A stretch of DNA of 6,908 nt, from the NCBI GenBank assembly GCA_023271485.1, contig JALPXT010000070.1:1-6908 (forward strand). The letters run 5' to 3'. The position numbers and the translations under genes were made by a program. Positions 1-6,631 of the stretch are shown one piece after another; the first letter of the stretch is position 1; each line of letters opens with the position of its first letter. The DNA comes from Dehalococcoidia bacterium. GTDB taxonomy: Bacteria; Chloroflexota; Dehalococcoidia; SZUA-161; SpSt-899. The notes beneath the pieces were generated by a model. It searched no databases and was not told the origin of the DNA. It saw only the letters and a list, made by a program, of their open reading frames with translations.

Positions 1-1
1 G

Positions 2-463
2 AATCGAATCCCTGTTGGTGAGCTGGCTGCTCTCATCTATCCTTCAGGTTACTATAATGCCAAGGCACGCAAGATTAAGGCGTTCGTTGAGCGGCTGGGA
101 GAAAGCTATGGGGGATCATTGGAAAGGATGTTCGCTCTCCACATAACTGCGCTTCGCCGCGAGCTTCTCTCGATCTATGGGATCGGGCAGGAGACTGCCG
201 ATTCGATAATCCTCTACGCCGCCCGAAAGCCGGTATTCGTCATCGATGCCTATACAGGCCGCATTGTAGCCCGGCTGGGTCTGAGCACCAATAAAGCCAG
301 CTATACTGCCCTGCAGGCACTATTCATGGACCATCTTCCACATGATGAGAAACTCTACAACGAATACCATGCCCTCCTCGTCCGGCATGGCAAGGAGACA
401 TGTAAACGCTCTCCCCTTTGCCATCACTGCTGCTTGAGTGATTTGTGCCGCTTCCATGGTTAG
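2..463 (+). CDS. Endonuclease III-related HhH-GPD DNA glycosylase with Fe-S cluster, 5' end missing
   Basis: This is the C-terminal 153 residues of a base-excision-repair glycosylase; the reading frame is open to the left edge, so the start lies outside the window. In order it shows a YPSGYYNAKA segment (about residues 13-22) typical of the MagIII/COG2231-like branch, a helix-hairpin-helix G60-I-G-Q-E-T-A-D67, the presumed catalytic aspartate D82 in VIDAYT, and a C-terminal four-cysteine cluster loop C134-x5-C140-x2-C143-x5-C149. Numbering starts at the first visible codon. The position of the Schiff-base lysine of true endonuclease III (GVGRKTA) is occupied by E64, which predicts a monofunctional glycosylase that removes damaged bases without AP-lyase activity. 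This is inference from family knowledge; the substrate (alkylated purines as for MagIII, or another base) cannot be read from the sequence. About 60-70 N-terminal residues are probably missing. A TTG at 119 is only an internal codon, not a likely start. The gene ends 62 bases before thiC. Confidence 0.9.
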   Translation, partial: NRIPVGELAALIYPSGYYNAKARKIKAFVERLGESYGGSLERMFALHITALRRELLSIYGIGQETADSIILYAARKPVFVIDAYTGRIVARLGLSTNKASYTALQALFMDHLPHDEKLYNEYHALLVRHGKETCKRSPLCHHCCLSDLCRFHG

Positions 464-477
464 AGGTAGAGCGTTAT

Positions 478-506
478 TTGCAATCCTTTTCCCTCTGGTA
501 TATAGT
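478..506 (+). promoter_or_regulatory. Candidate sigma-70-type promoter for thiC
   Basis: A -35-like TTGCAA (478-483, four of six consensus bases) is followed after exactly 17 bases by a -10-like TATAGT (501-506, five of six). Transcription would begin near 511-514, right at the AGGAG ribosome binding site (512-516) and only about 13 bases before the GTG start of thiC. This separates thiC from the glycosylase gene as its own transcription unit. It is a prediction from spacing and consensus only. Confidence 0.45.
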
Positions 507-525
507 TAATTAGGAGAGAGTTAAA

Positions 526-1821
526 GTGACGCAATTGGAACAGGCACGAAGGGAGATTGTCTCGCCTCAGATGAGGATCGTGGCGGAGAAAGAGGGACTC
601 GACCCGGAATTGGTGCGGCGAGGCCTGGCCGATGGTTCGATCGTCATCCCGGCCAATGTCAATCACCAGGGGCTCGACCCCTGCGGAATCGGCAAGGGAC
701 TTCGCACCAAGGTCAATGCCAATATCGGCACCTCTCCCGATTTCGGCGATATCGAAACGGAAGTCCAAAAGCTCCAGGTATGCATCGATGCCCGGGCCGA
801 TACGGTTATGGATTTAAGCACCGGCGGTGACATCACCGCCATTCGACGCGCCATCCTGGATAAGTGCCCTCTCCCCCTGGGGACGGTTCCCATCTATCAA
901 GCGGCTGTTGCGGCGATCGAAAAGCATGGAGCTATCGTCACGATGACCGCCGATGAAATGTTCGCCGCCATCGAGGAGCACGCTCGGGACGGGGTCGATT
1001 TTTTGACCGTACACTGTGCCGTAAATCAGAAGACCATCGACAGATTGAAGGGAGAGGGGAGGCTCACCGATGTCGTATCCCGAGGCGGCTCCTTCCTCAT
1101 TGGATGGATACTGCACCATGAACGCGAAAATCCCCTCTACGAGCAGTACGACCGCTTGCTGGAGATCGCCAGGGAATTCGATGTGACCCTTAGTTTGGGC
1201 GATGGACTGCGCCCCGGAAGTCTTGCCGATGCCTCGGATCGAGCGCAATTTGAGGAGCTACTGACCATCGGCGAGCTAGTGGATACAGCGCGCCAGGCGG
1301 GGGTGCAAGTGATGGTTGAGGGGCCGGGGCACGTGCCGTTAAATCAGATCGAAGCTAATGTGCAAATTCAGAAGCGCGTCTGCAAAGGGGCTCCTTTCTA
1401 CGTTTTGGGGCCTCTGGTTACCGATGTGGCTGCCGGCCATGACCACATTACAGCGGCCATCGGTGGAGCAGTGGCGGCGGCCGCCGGCGCTGACTTCCTG
1501 TGCTACGTCACTCCTTCGGAACATCTAGCCCTTCCCGATGCTGATGAGGTAAGAGAGGGAGTCATCGGGGCTCGCATTGCGGCCCATGCCGGAGATATAG
1601 TAAAGGGAATCAAAGGTGCCTGGGATTGGGATTATCAAATGTCCACAGCACGGAAGAGGCTCGACTGGGATAGCCAGCTCAAACTCGCCCTGGATCCGCA
1701 AAAGGCAGCTCGGATTCATGCCCGCCAACCGACAGGTGGCGGTGGCTGCAGCATGTGCGGGAATTACTGCGCCATGGAGTTGGTCAGTGAGTATCTGGGC
1801 AGCTCTAAAAAGGATTGCTGA
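526..1821 (+). CDS. thiC: Phosphomethylpyrimidine synthase ThiC, short form
   Basis: ThiC is a cytoplasmic radical-SAM enzyme that rearranges 5-aminoimidazole ribotide into 4-amino-5-hydroxymethyl-2-methylpyrimidine phosphate for thiamin synthesis. The 431-residue product carries the family blocks VNANIGTS (63-70), MDLSTGGD (95-102), GTVPIYQA, GPGHVP (266-271, with H269) and GHDH (304-307), the histidines being likely metal or substrate ligands. The C-terminal cluster motif is C408-x2-C411-x3-C415; the E. coli type has C-x2-C-x4-C. The protein lacks the long N-terminal domain of 600-residue ThiCs and matches the short type of anaerobes and archaea. The GTG start is preceded by AGGAG at 512-516 with a 9-base gap. 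An unusual last residue is C431. The close paralogue BzaF (5-hydroxybenzimidazole synthase) shares these motifs and cannot be fully excluded, but no cobamide genes are nearby. No other thiamin gene and no TPP riboswitch is present. Confidence 0.93.
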   Translation: MTQLEQARREIVSPQMRIVAEKEGLDPELVRRGLADGSIVIPANVNHQGLDPCGIGKGLRTKVNANIGTSPDFGDIETEVQKLQVCIDARADTVMDLSTGGDITAIRRAILDKCPLPLGTVPIYQAAVAAIEKHGAIVTMTADEMFAAIEEHARDGVDFLTVHCAVNQKTIDRLKGEGRLTDVVSRGGSFLIGWILHHERENPLYEQYDRLLEIAREFDVTLSLGDGLRPGSLADASDRAQFEELLTIGELVDTARQAGVQVMVEGPGHVPLNQIEANVQIQKRVCKGAPFYVLGPLVTDVAAGHDHITAAIGGAVAAAAGADFLCYVTPSEHLALPDADEVREGVIGARIAAHAGDIVKGIKGAWDWDYQMSTARKRLDWDSQLKLALDPQKAARIHARQPTGGGGCSMCGNYCAMELVSEYLGSSKKDC

Positions 1822-1872
1822 GTTCATAACAAGGGGATCTCGTTGAGTTGATAGCCTGGGGGCTGTTTCAGG

Positions 1873-2877
1873 ATGGGGTATTTTATGGGGAATCAGAAAC
1901 TTAAAGCTGGACTGCTCGCAGGCCTCATCACAGCGATTGCATTGATAGTCACGGCATCCTGCGTCCCCCGGGTGAGAGTGACGCCCGAGGAGTTCATCGT
2001 CACCACCAATCCAGCCTGGCAGCGTCACCCCTCCATCAGCGGCGCGATAGTTGTATGGCAAGATCGCGCCGCCGCTCTCAACGACAACATCTATGCTTAT
2101 GATCTTGAGAACGGGACTGACTTCATTGTCTCCTCCAATCCAGGATTGGCCGGCGATCCCGATATAAGCGGCGGCATCGTTGTCTGGGCGGATAACCGCA
2201 ACGGGAACTGGGACATCTATGGATATGATATCGAGACGGGAGAGGAGTTCCCTATCTCTACCGATCCCGCAGACCAGAGAAACCCGTCTGTTTCCGGGAA
2301 CATAGTGGTGTGGGTGGATGAGCGAAATGGCAACCGTGACATCTATGGGTATGACCTGGCAACCAATACCGAATTTGTCATCTGCGAGGATCCTGATGAT
2401 CAGAACTCGCCCCAGATAAGCCGTAATGTCATTGTCTGGGCGGATAACCGCAATGGCAACTGGGACATCTACGGCTACGATACTCTGACGAAAAGGGAAT
2501 TTCAGATCACTGAAAACCTGGCCAGTCAGCGCTATCCATCAGTGAGCGGCAGCACAGTCATCTGGGTTGATGATCGCCATGGCAACCCCGACATCTATGG
2601 CTACGATCTGGAGATCGGTGACGAGTTCCCCATCTGCACCAACGCCGCGGAGCAGCAGAGCCCGGTTATTGATGGTAACGTGATTGCCTGGGTAGACCAG
2701 CGCCGCGGGAACCGGGATATCTATGGCTATGATTTGGCCGCCGGGTTCGAGTTCGCCATTTGCACCAACCACGCCGAGCAGTGGCATCCAGCAATCAGCG
2801 GGAATGTCCTGGTCTGGATGGACCGGCGCAATGGCAACTGGGACATCTATGGAGCCAGGCTACTGAGGACCCCGTAG
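1873..2877 (+). CDS. Exported lipoprotein with a seven-bladed TolB-like beta-propeller
   Basis: The 334-residue product begins with a lysine-containing signal peptide, a hydrophobic stretch (about 12-28) and a lipobox-like VTAS-C30, so it is probably lipid-anchored outside the cytoplasmic membrane. The rest consists of seven repeats of about 42 residues with the consensus P-x-(I/V)-S-G-x-(I/V)-V-x-W-x-D-x-R-x-G-N-x-D-I-Y-G-Y-D followed by an E-F-x-I strand, like TolB or WD40-like propeller repeats. The last repeat stops after DIYG and lacks that strand, while EEFIV (39-43) just before blade 1 can supply it, giving a closed seven-blade ring. No catalytic motif is visible; a binding or scaffold role is inference and the ligand is unknown. 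The first ATG (1873) has a poor ribosome site; the ATG at 1885, four codons later, sits 6 bases after GGGG and gives an equally good signal peptide, so it may be the true start. The stop is one base from the cinA start. Confidence 0.8.
   Translation: MGYFMGNQKLKAGLLAGLITAIALIVTASCVPRVRVTPEEFIVTTNPAWQRHPSISGAIVVWQDRAAALNDNIYAYDLENGTDFIVSSNPGLAGDPDISGGIVVWADNRNGNWDIYGYDIETGEEFPISTDPADQRNPSVSGNIVVWVDERNGNRDIYGYDLATNTEFVICEDPDDQNSPQISRNVIVWADNRNGNWDIYGYDTLTKREFQITENLASQRYPSVSGSTVIWVDDRHGNPDIYGYDLEIGDEFPICTNAAEQQSPVIDGNVIAWVDQRRGNRDIYGYDLAAGFEFAICTNHAEQWHPAISGNVLVWMDRRNGNWDIYGARLLRTP
2005..2874 (+). repeat. Seven tandem 126-base repeats encoding propeller blades
   Basis: In-frame coding repeats begin at 2005, 2134, 2260, 2386, 2512, 2638 and 2764. 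Five are exactly 42 codons; blade 1 has one extra codon (AAALND in place of the RNG-type turn) and blade 7 is cut to 37 codons. Blades 2 and 4 are the closest pair: 22 consecutive bases are identical (2180-2201 and 2432-2453), and over 2180-2229 against 2432-2481 I count 5 mismatches in 50 bases. This suggests amplification of one blade unit with later exchange between non-adjacent units. Confidence 0.85.
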
Positions 2878-2878
2878 C

Positions 2879-4111
2879 GTGAAAGCAGAGATAATCTCCA
2901 TCGGCACCGAGATTCTCCTCGGAGAGATAGTCGATACCAATGCCCCCTACCTGGCCGGACAACTACCACTGCTGGGCATCGATCTCCACTGGATCACCCA
3001 GGTGGGTGACAACCAGGTGCGAGTAGTCGAAGCCCTGGAGCGGGCATGGGGCCGCTCTGACCTGATTATCACCACTGGAGGCCTCGGCCCGACCGAGGAT
3101 GATCTCACCCGCGAGTCCATCGCGGCGATGCTCGGTGAGGAGATGAAAGTCGATCCCGACCTCGAGAAATGGCTGCGAGGTCTATTCACCCGGCTCGGCT
3201 ACGAGATGCCGGAACGGAACCTCAAGCAGGCCACACTAATCCCCTCAGCAAGAGCAATCCCTAACCCCAGAGGAAGCGCGCCCGGCTGGTGGATAAAGCG
3301 AGACGACAGGATACTTCTCGCCATGCCCGGTCCCACGGGAGAGATGCAGCGGATGTGGGAGAGGGAGGTCAGGGATGAGCTTCGCCGAACGATCAGCACA
3401 GCCATCATCGTCTCTCGAACGCTCAAGATATTCGGATTGCCCGAGGCAAAGGTTGATGAACTGGTGAGCCCCCTTCTCTCCTCCACGAACCCCACGATCG
3501 GGGTCTACGCCAGGCCAGGCGGCATTGAGCTTCGCCTGACGGCCAAGGCCTCCGAGCAGGAGGAGGCCGAGAAAATGATCGTCCCCCTGGAGGCGCAGAT
3601 CCGCTCCATAATCGGCGACCATATCTGGGGCACCGATGACGAAACCATAGAAAAGGTGGTCGGCGACCTTCTCCAGGAGAAGGACCTGACTCTGGCAACC
3701 ATGGAATCCTGTACCGGCGGACGGCTGGCCGACCTCCTTACGGATGTTCCCGGAAGCTCCCGCTATTTCAAAGGGGGACTGGTGGCCTACTCCAACGAAA
3801 TGAAGGTAGCCTTCGGGGTCGCCCCCGAATTGATAACCCGGCATGGCGCCGTCAGCTCTCCGGTTGCTGAGGCAATGGCCGTGGCCGCCGGCAGATGTCT
3901 CGGCACTGATATCGGGATCGGGATAACCGGGGTAGCCGGGCCGGAGGAGATCGAGGGAAAACCGACGGGCACGGTTTACATCGGGATCACAGACGGAACG
4001 AGAACTCGGTCAACCCGCACCGTCTTTCCCCAGCACCGCCGGCGAATAAAGCTCTATGCCGCCATGGGGGCTCTCAGCGAACTGAGGCGACTTTTGCTTG
4101 ACACTCATTAG
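2879..4111 (+). CDS. cinA: CinA family protein, NMN/pyrophosphate-processing two-domain enzyme
   Basis: The 410-residue product has both CinA domains. The N-terminal MoCF-like domain (COG1058, about 1-170) starts with EIISIGTEILLGEIVDTN and contains TTGGLGPTEDD (65-75), the nucleotide-binding loop; in the family this domain hydrolyses ADP-ribose-type pyrophosphates. The C-terminal domain (COG1546/PncC, about 250-410) has M-E-S-C-T-G-G (275-281), with the serine expected to be the nucleophile, then GGLVAYSNEMK and GITGVAGP, and would convert NMN to nicotinate mononucleotide, recycling the NMN released by DNA ligase. Length and domain order are normal. The start is GTG; TGAGGA at 2864-2869, inside the end of the upstream lipoprotein gene, lies 9 bases before it. 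One base separates the two genes, so translational coupling is likely. Competence is a historical label and is not implied here. Confidence 0.93.
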   Translation: MKAEIISIGTEILLGEIVDTNAPYLAGQLPLLGIDLHWITQVGDNQVRVVEALERAWGRSDLIITTGGLGPTEDDLTRESIAAMLGEEMKVDPDLEKWLRGLFTRLGYEMPERNLKQATLIPSARAIPNPRGSAPGWWIKRDDRILLAMPGPTGEMQRMWEREVRDELRRTISTAIIVSRTLKIFGLPEAKVDELVSPLLSSTNPTIGVYARPGGIELRLTAKASEQEEAEKMIVPLEAQIRSIIGDHIWGTDDETIEKVVGDLLQEKDLTLATMESCTGGRLADLLTDVPGSSRYFKGGLVAYSNEMKVAFGVAPELITRHGAVSSPVAEAMAVAAGRCLGTDIGIGITGVAGPEEIEGKPTGTVYIGITDGTRTRSTRTVFPQHRRRIKLYAAMGALSELRRLLLDTH

Positions 4112-4186
4112 TTCCCCATTAATCCCAATCCACCCTGCCCCGGGAACCCCCGCAGTCGACAATCGATGTGAAGAATATGAATCCCG

Positions 4187-5320
4187 ATGACTGCCGAGTT
4201 CGGCTGGAGTTATCTGGCATTCTCGTTGGCTGCCTCCCTCCGTGGCATCGAAAGGGGGCTGGCCGCCCCTTTAATGGGCTTGCTGGTTGACAGATTGGGG
4301 CCGAGAAAGCTGATCTTCGCCGGGGCATTTGTGGCTGGTATGGGATTCATCATGCTCAGCCGCACAGATTCCCTGATAATGTTTTACGGCGCATCTATCG
4401 TTCTCTCATTAGGCTTCAGCGCCTCCGCCAATGTGGTGCTGACAACGGCAGTGGCCCACTGGTTCCACCGCAGAGTGAGCCTGGCCATGGGCCTGATGAC
4501 CACCGGCTTCGGCATGGGCGGCCTCCTCCTGCCCGTTGTGATGTGGCTCATCAATCACTATGAGTGGCGGACGACCCTGCTTCTCCTCGGGATAGGGACC
4601 TGGATCATCATTCCTTTGCTGGCACTGGTCATTCGCCACAAGCCGGAGCATTACGGATATCTGCCTGATGGCGACCTCATACCTGTCCTGAAGAATGCAG
4701 AGTCCGATACAAATATAAGGGAATTCGATGCAAAGCAAGCTCTCAAGACGCGCACATTCTGGCTTCTATCCCTCTCCTTCTCCATCCGTTTCATGGGGGT
4801 GGGTGCGGTGATCCTTCATGTGATGCCCTATCTCACCAGTGTGGGACTTGCCTCAGGATCGGCTGTACTGGTAGCAACCTTCATTCCCCTGCTGAGCATC
4901 GTCGGGCGACTGGGCTTCGGATGGTTGGGCGATGTTTTCGCCAAGAGGTATGTCCTGGCCCTCACCGCCGCTTTGCAGACTACCGGCTTGCTTGCCTTCT
5001 ACTATGCCCCCTCTTTATGGGCGCTGGTAACCTTTCTGATCACCTTCGGCTTGGGATACGGGGGCGCTATCGCTCTGCGGCCTGCCATCCAGAGAGAGTA
5101 TTTCGGCCGGAGTGCCTTTGGATCGATTCAGGGCACGAGCGTGGCCGTTCTGACCATCGGGGGGATCATCGGTCCGGCTTTCGCCGGCTGGGTGTTCGAT
5201 GTCAGGGCAAGCTATCAACTGGCCTGGCTGGCCCTCGCTATCGTAACCGCCGTAGCCATACCCCTCATCATGGCAATTGAGCTTCCTCGAAATCACCGTC
5301 AAGTGAGTTCATCGGCATAG
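4187..5320 (+). CDS. Major facilitator superfamily transporter lacking the first transmembrane helix (5'-truncated)
   Basis: The 377-residue product is an MFS permease resembling the oxalate/formate antiporter and monocarboxylate-transporter-like group. It begins at TAEFGWS, which in relatives lies in the first periplasmic loop about 40-45 residues in. The loop 2-3 signature G31-L-L-V-D-R-L-G-P-R-K41 follows the first remaining helix, and I count eleven hydrophobic segments: six before a cytoplasmic loop at about 150-185, and more after TFWLLSLSFSIRF. Upstream, its own frame is closed by stops at 4169-4171 and 4178-4180, and none of the three forward frames of 4112-4186 encodes a hydrophobic helix, so a simple frameshift does not explain the loss. 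No good ribosome binding site precedes the ATG. It is either a decaying gene with a 5' deletion or an unusual 11-helix form; the remaining 377 codons are intact. The substrate is unknown. The 3' end overlaps the opposing Nudix gene by 22 bases. Confidence 0.8.
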   Translation: MTAEFGWSYLAFSLAASLRGIERGLAAPLMGLLVDRLGPRKLIFAGAFVAGMGFIMLSRTDSLIMFYGASIVLSLGFSASANVVLTTAVAHWFHRRVSLAMGLMTTGFGMGGLLLPVVMWLINHYEWRTTLLLLGIGTWIIIPLLALVIRHKPEHYGYLPDGDLIPVLKNAESDTNIREFDAKQALKTRTFWLLSLSFSIRFMGVGAVILHVMPYLTSVGLASGSAVLVATFIPLLSIVGRLGFGWLGDVFAKRYVLALTAALQTTGLLAFYYAPSLWALVTFLITFGLGYGGAIALRPAIQREYFGRSAFGSIQGTSVAVLTIGGIIGPAFAGWVFDVRASYQLAWLALAIVTAVAIPLIMAIELPRNHRQVSSSA

Positions 5321-5868
5321 ACCAGATGGAGGAACTGCTTCAGAATCCTGGCGGTAGCTCCCCAGATCACATCATCCCCATAATGATAGGAGTAGGCCAT
5401 AAAGGTTCTTGCACCATCGGTTACGACTTCCTCTCGAAAATTGGCCTTATCCCGAAGCGCAGCCAGAGGAACTTCGATCAGCTCCTCCACTTCACCACGG
5501 TTTATCTCGAAGTCGTATGGGTAGGGAATAAAACCCACAAAGGGCGAGACGACAAATTTGGTGGAGATAGTGCTCTCATCGTCCAACTCTCCCAGTATCT
5601 CCACCGCTTCAGGTCGGAGTCCAATCTCCTCGAAACCCTCCCTCAGGGCGGTGGCAAGGAGATCTCTGTCGCCCTCATCCTTCCTGCCCCCGGGGAAAGA
5701 GATTTGTCCCTTGTGGTACTCCACCCTCTCGGTTCTCCTGGTAAACAGAATGTAATATTCACCCGCCTTCTCATAGACAGGAACGAGCACCGCCGATGAA
5801 ATCAACACCGGATCAGGGATGCGATTCTTCTCCCGGCCTCTGAGGGTTTGCCTTATCCTTTCCTTCAT
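5299..5868 (-). CDS. Nudix hydrolase, CoA pyrophosphatase-like (NudL/UPF0035 type)
   Basis: The 189-residue product is a Nudix enzyme of the type that cleaves CoA and its derivatives into 4'-phosphopantetheine and 3',5'-ADP, probably clearing oxidised or unwanted CoA. It shows LFTRRTERV (41-49), then HKGQISFPGG (52-61), the signature that marks the CoA-specific subgroup, and the metal-binding part of the Nudix box ALREGFEEIGL (74-84) with catalytic glutamates E80 and E81. The spacing between FPGG and RE is one residue longer than in the general Nudix box, as in E. coli NudL; a glycine (G78) sits where the box usually has an aliphatic residue. The ATG lies 12 bases after the stop of the upstream hydrolase gene, and that stop is in the same frame, so no longer start exists. 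No clear Shine-Dalgarno site is seen, so reinitiation or coupling within the two-gene operon is likely. The length is normal for the family. Confidence 0.9.
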   Translation of the reverse strand: MKERIRQTLRGREKNRIPDPVLISSAVLVPVYEKAGEYYILFTRRTERVEYHKGQISFPGGRKDEGDRDLLATALREGFEEIGLRPEAVEILGELDDESTISTKFVVSPFVGFIPYPYDFEINRGEVEELIEVPLAALRDKANFREEVVTDGARTFMAYSYHYGDDVIWGATARILKQFLHLVYADELT

Positions 5869-5880
5869 GGCAGCGTCGTG

Positions 5881-6540
5881 CTAACCCTTACGAGCAGCCC
5901 ATTCTCGCAGGAATGGGTTGCCCTTTCGTTGCGTGCCGATGGTGGTATTGGGGCCGTGCCCTGAATAAACGATCGTTTCATCGGGCAGTACCATGAGCTT
6001 GGTGGATATGCTGGTCATCAGTTGGACGTAATCCCCGCCGGGAAGGTCGGTCCGGCCGATACTGAATTGAAAGAGGCTGTCACCGGTGAAGACGATACCG
6101 TGACCGGCAAGGGCGATACCGCCCGGCGAGTGCCCCGGTACATGAAGTATGGTGAACTGCAGATCACCGATCTTTATCATCTCACCATCCTTGAGAAACC
6201 TGTCTGGTGGGGGCGTTTTCTCAAAGGAACCGCCCATCATTCCCCCCAGCACTCGGGACATTCCTTCGACTATCCAGCTCTGCCCGGCCGTCTCATGCAG
6301 CGCAAAGGCCGCCCCGGTTTTCTCCTTCACCTGCTTCACGGCACCTACATGATCAATATGGCTATGGGTGGCGACGATAAGCTTGATATTAAGCCCTGTT
6401 TCCCTTACGGTGTTCAGAATGGCATCCGGCTCAGCACCAGGATCGATGATCATCCCCTCCCCACTGGTTTCCGAACCCACCACGTAACAGTTGGACATGA
6501 ATGGACCTACAGTGAGTATCTTCAGGATCAATTCTTGCAT
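5881..6540 (-). CDS. Metallo-beta-lactamase-fold hydrolase (glyoxalase II-like / YcbL type)
   Basis: A soluble, probably dizinc hydrolase of 219 residues from the chosen ATG. It has the full set of metal ligands: T-H59-S-H61-I-D63-H64, then H137 in VPGHSPGG, D154 in FTGDSLF and H195 in SGHGP. The opening ILTVGPFMSNCYVVG and IIDPGAEPD are typical of the compact glyoxalase II-like group, whose members hydrolyse thioesters such as S-lactoylglutathione or analogues; the C-terminal glutathione-binding helical domain of classical GloB is absent, so the substrate is uncertain. A GTG at 6562-6564 would add eight residues, but it has no ribosome site and would leave only a few bases of leader after the predicted promoter. 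The ATG at 6538-6540 has GAGAAG six bases upstream and matches where relatives begin. It is the first gene of a likely operon with the Nudix gene, perhaps both handling thioester or CoA by-products; this link is inference. Confidence 0.88.
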   Translation of the reverse strand: MQELILKILTVGPFMSNCYVVGSETSGEGMIIDPGAEPDAILNTVRETGLNIKLIVATHSHIDHVGAVKQVKEKTGAAFALHETAGQSWIVEGMSRVLGGMMGGSFEKTPPPDRFLKDGEMIKIGDLQFTILHVPGHSPGGIALAGHGIVFTGDSLFQFSIGRTDLPGGDYVQLMTSISTKLMVLPDETIVYSGHGPNTTIGTQRKGNPFLREWAARKG

Positions 6541-6552
6541 CCCTTTCTTCTC
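6541..6552 (-). promoter_or_regulatory. Purine-rich ribosome binding site deciding the hydrolase start
   Basis: Read on the minus strand this is GAGAAGAAAGGG directly before the ATG at 6540. The GAGAAG part lies six bases from the ATG, a workable distance, whereas the alternative GTG at 6564 is preceded by an AT-rich stretch without any purine-rich site. Confidence 0.45.
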
Positions 6553-6575
6553 ATAAGAACACACTTGTTTATTGT

Positions 6576-6584
6576 ATCATACCA
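6576..6584 (-). promoter_or_regulatory. Candidate extended -10 promoter for the hydrolase-Nudix operon
   Basis: On the minus strand the sequence reads TGG followed by TATGAT (the hexamer at 6576-6581), an extended -10 (TGn-TATAAT-like). No credible -35 hexamer lies 16-18 bases upstream. Transcription would start near 6569, giving a leader of about 29 bases to the ATG at 6540. Confidence 0.35.
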
Positions 6585-6631
6585 GGGCTGACCAGCAAAA
6601 CATATGAGAACTGCCGTGGTAGTAATTCTGG

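Noticed and set aside
464..525. TPP riboswitch upstream of thiC
   Set aside because: The gap is only 62 bases, no CTGAGA-type conserved aptamer segments are visible, and the space is taken by a promoter and ribosome site.
814..1248. Long antisense open frames over thiC, cinA and other genes, up to about 200 codons (for example 814-1248 and 3245-3844 on the minus strand)
   Set aside because: These lie opposite genes with clear family motifs, lack ribosome sites and show no protein-like motifs; they are shadows of biased codon use.
1822..1872. Terminator between thiC and the lipoprotein gene
   Set aside because: The only stem is a 4-bp AGCC/GGCT at 1853-1864 with no T tract; not enough for a terminator call.
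4112..4186. Frameshifted N-terminus of the MFS gene in another frame
   Set aside because: All three forward frames were translated by hand; they give proline-rich or polar peptides, with no hydrophobic helix.
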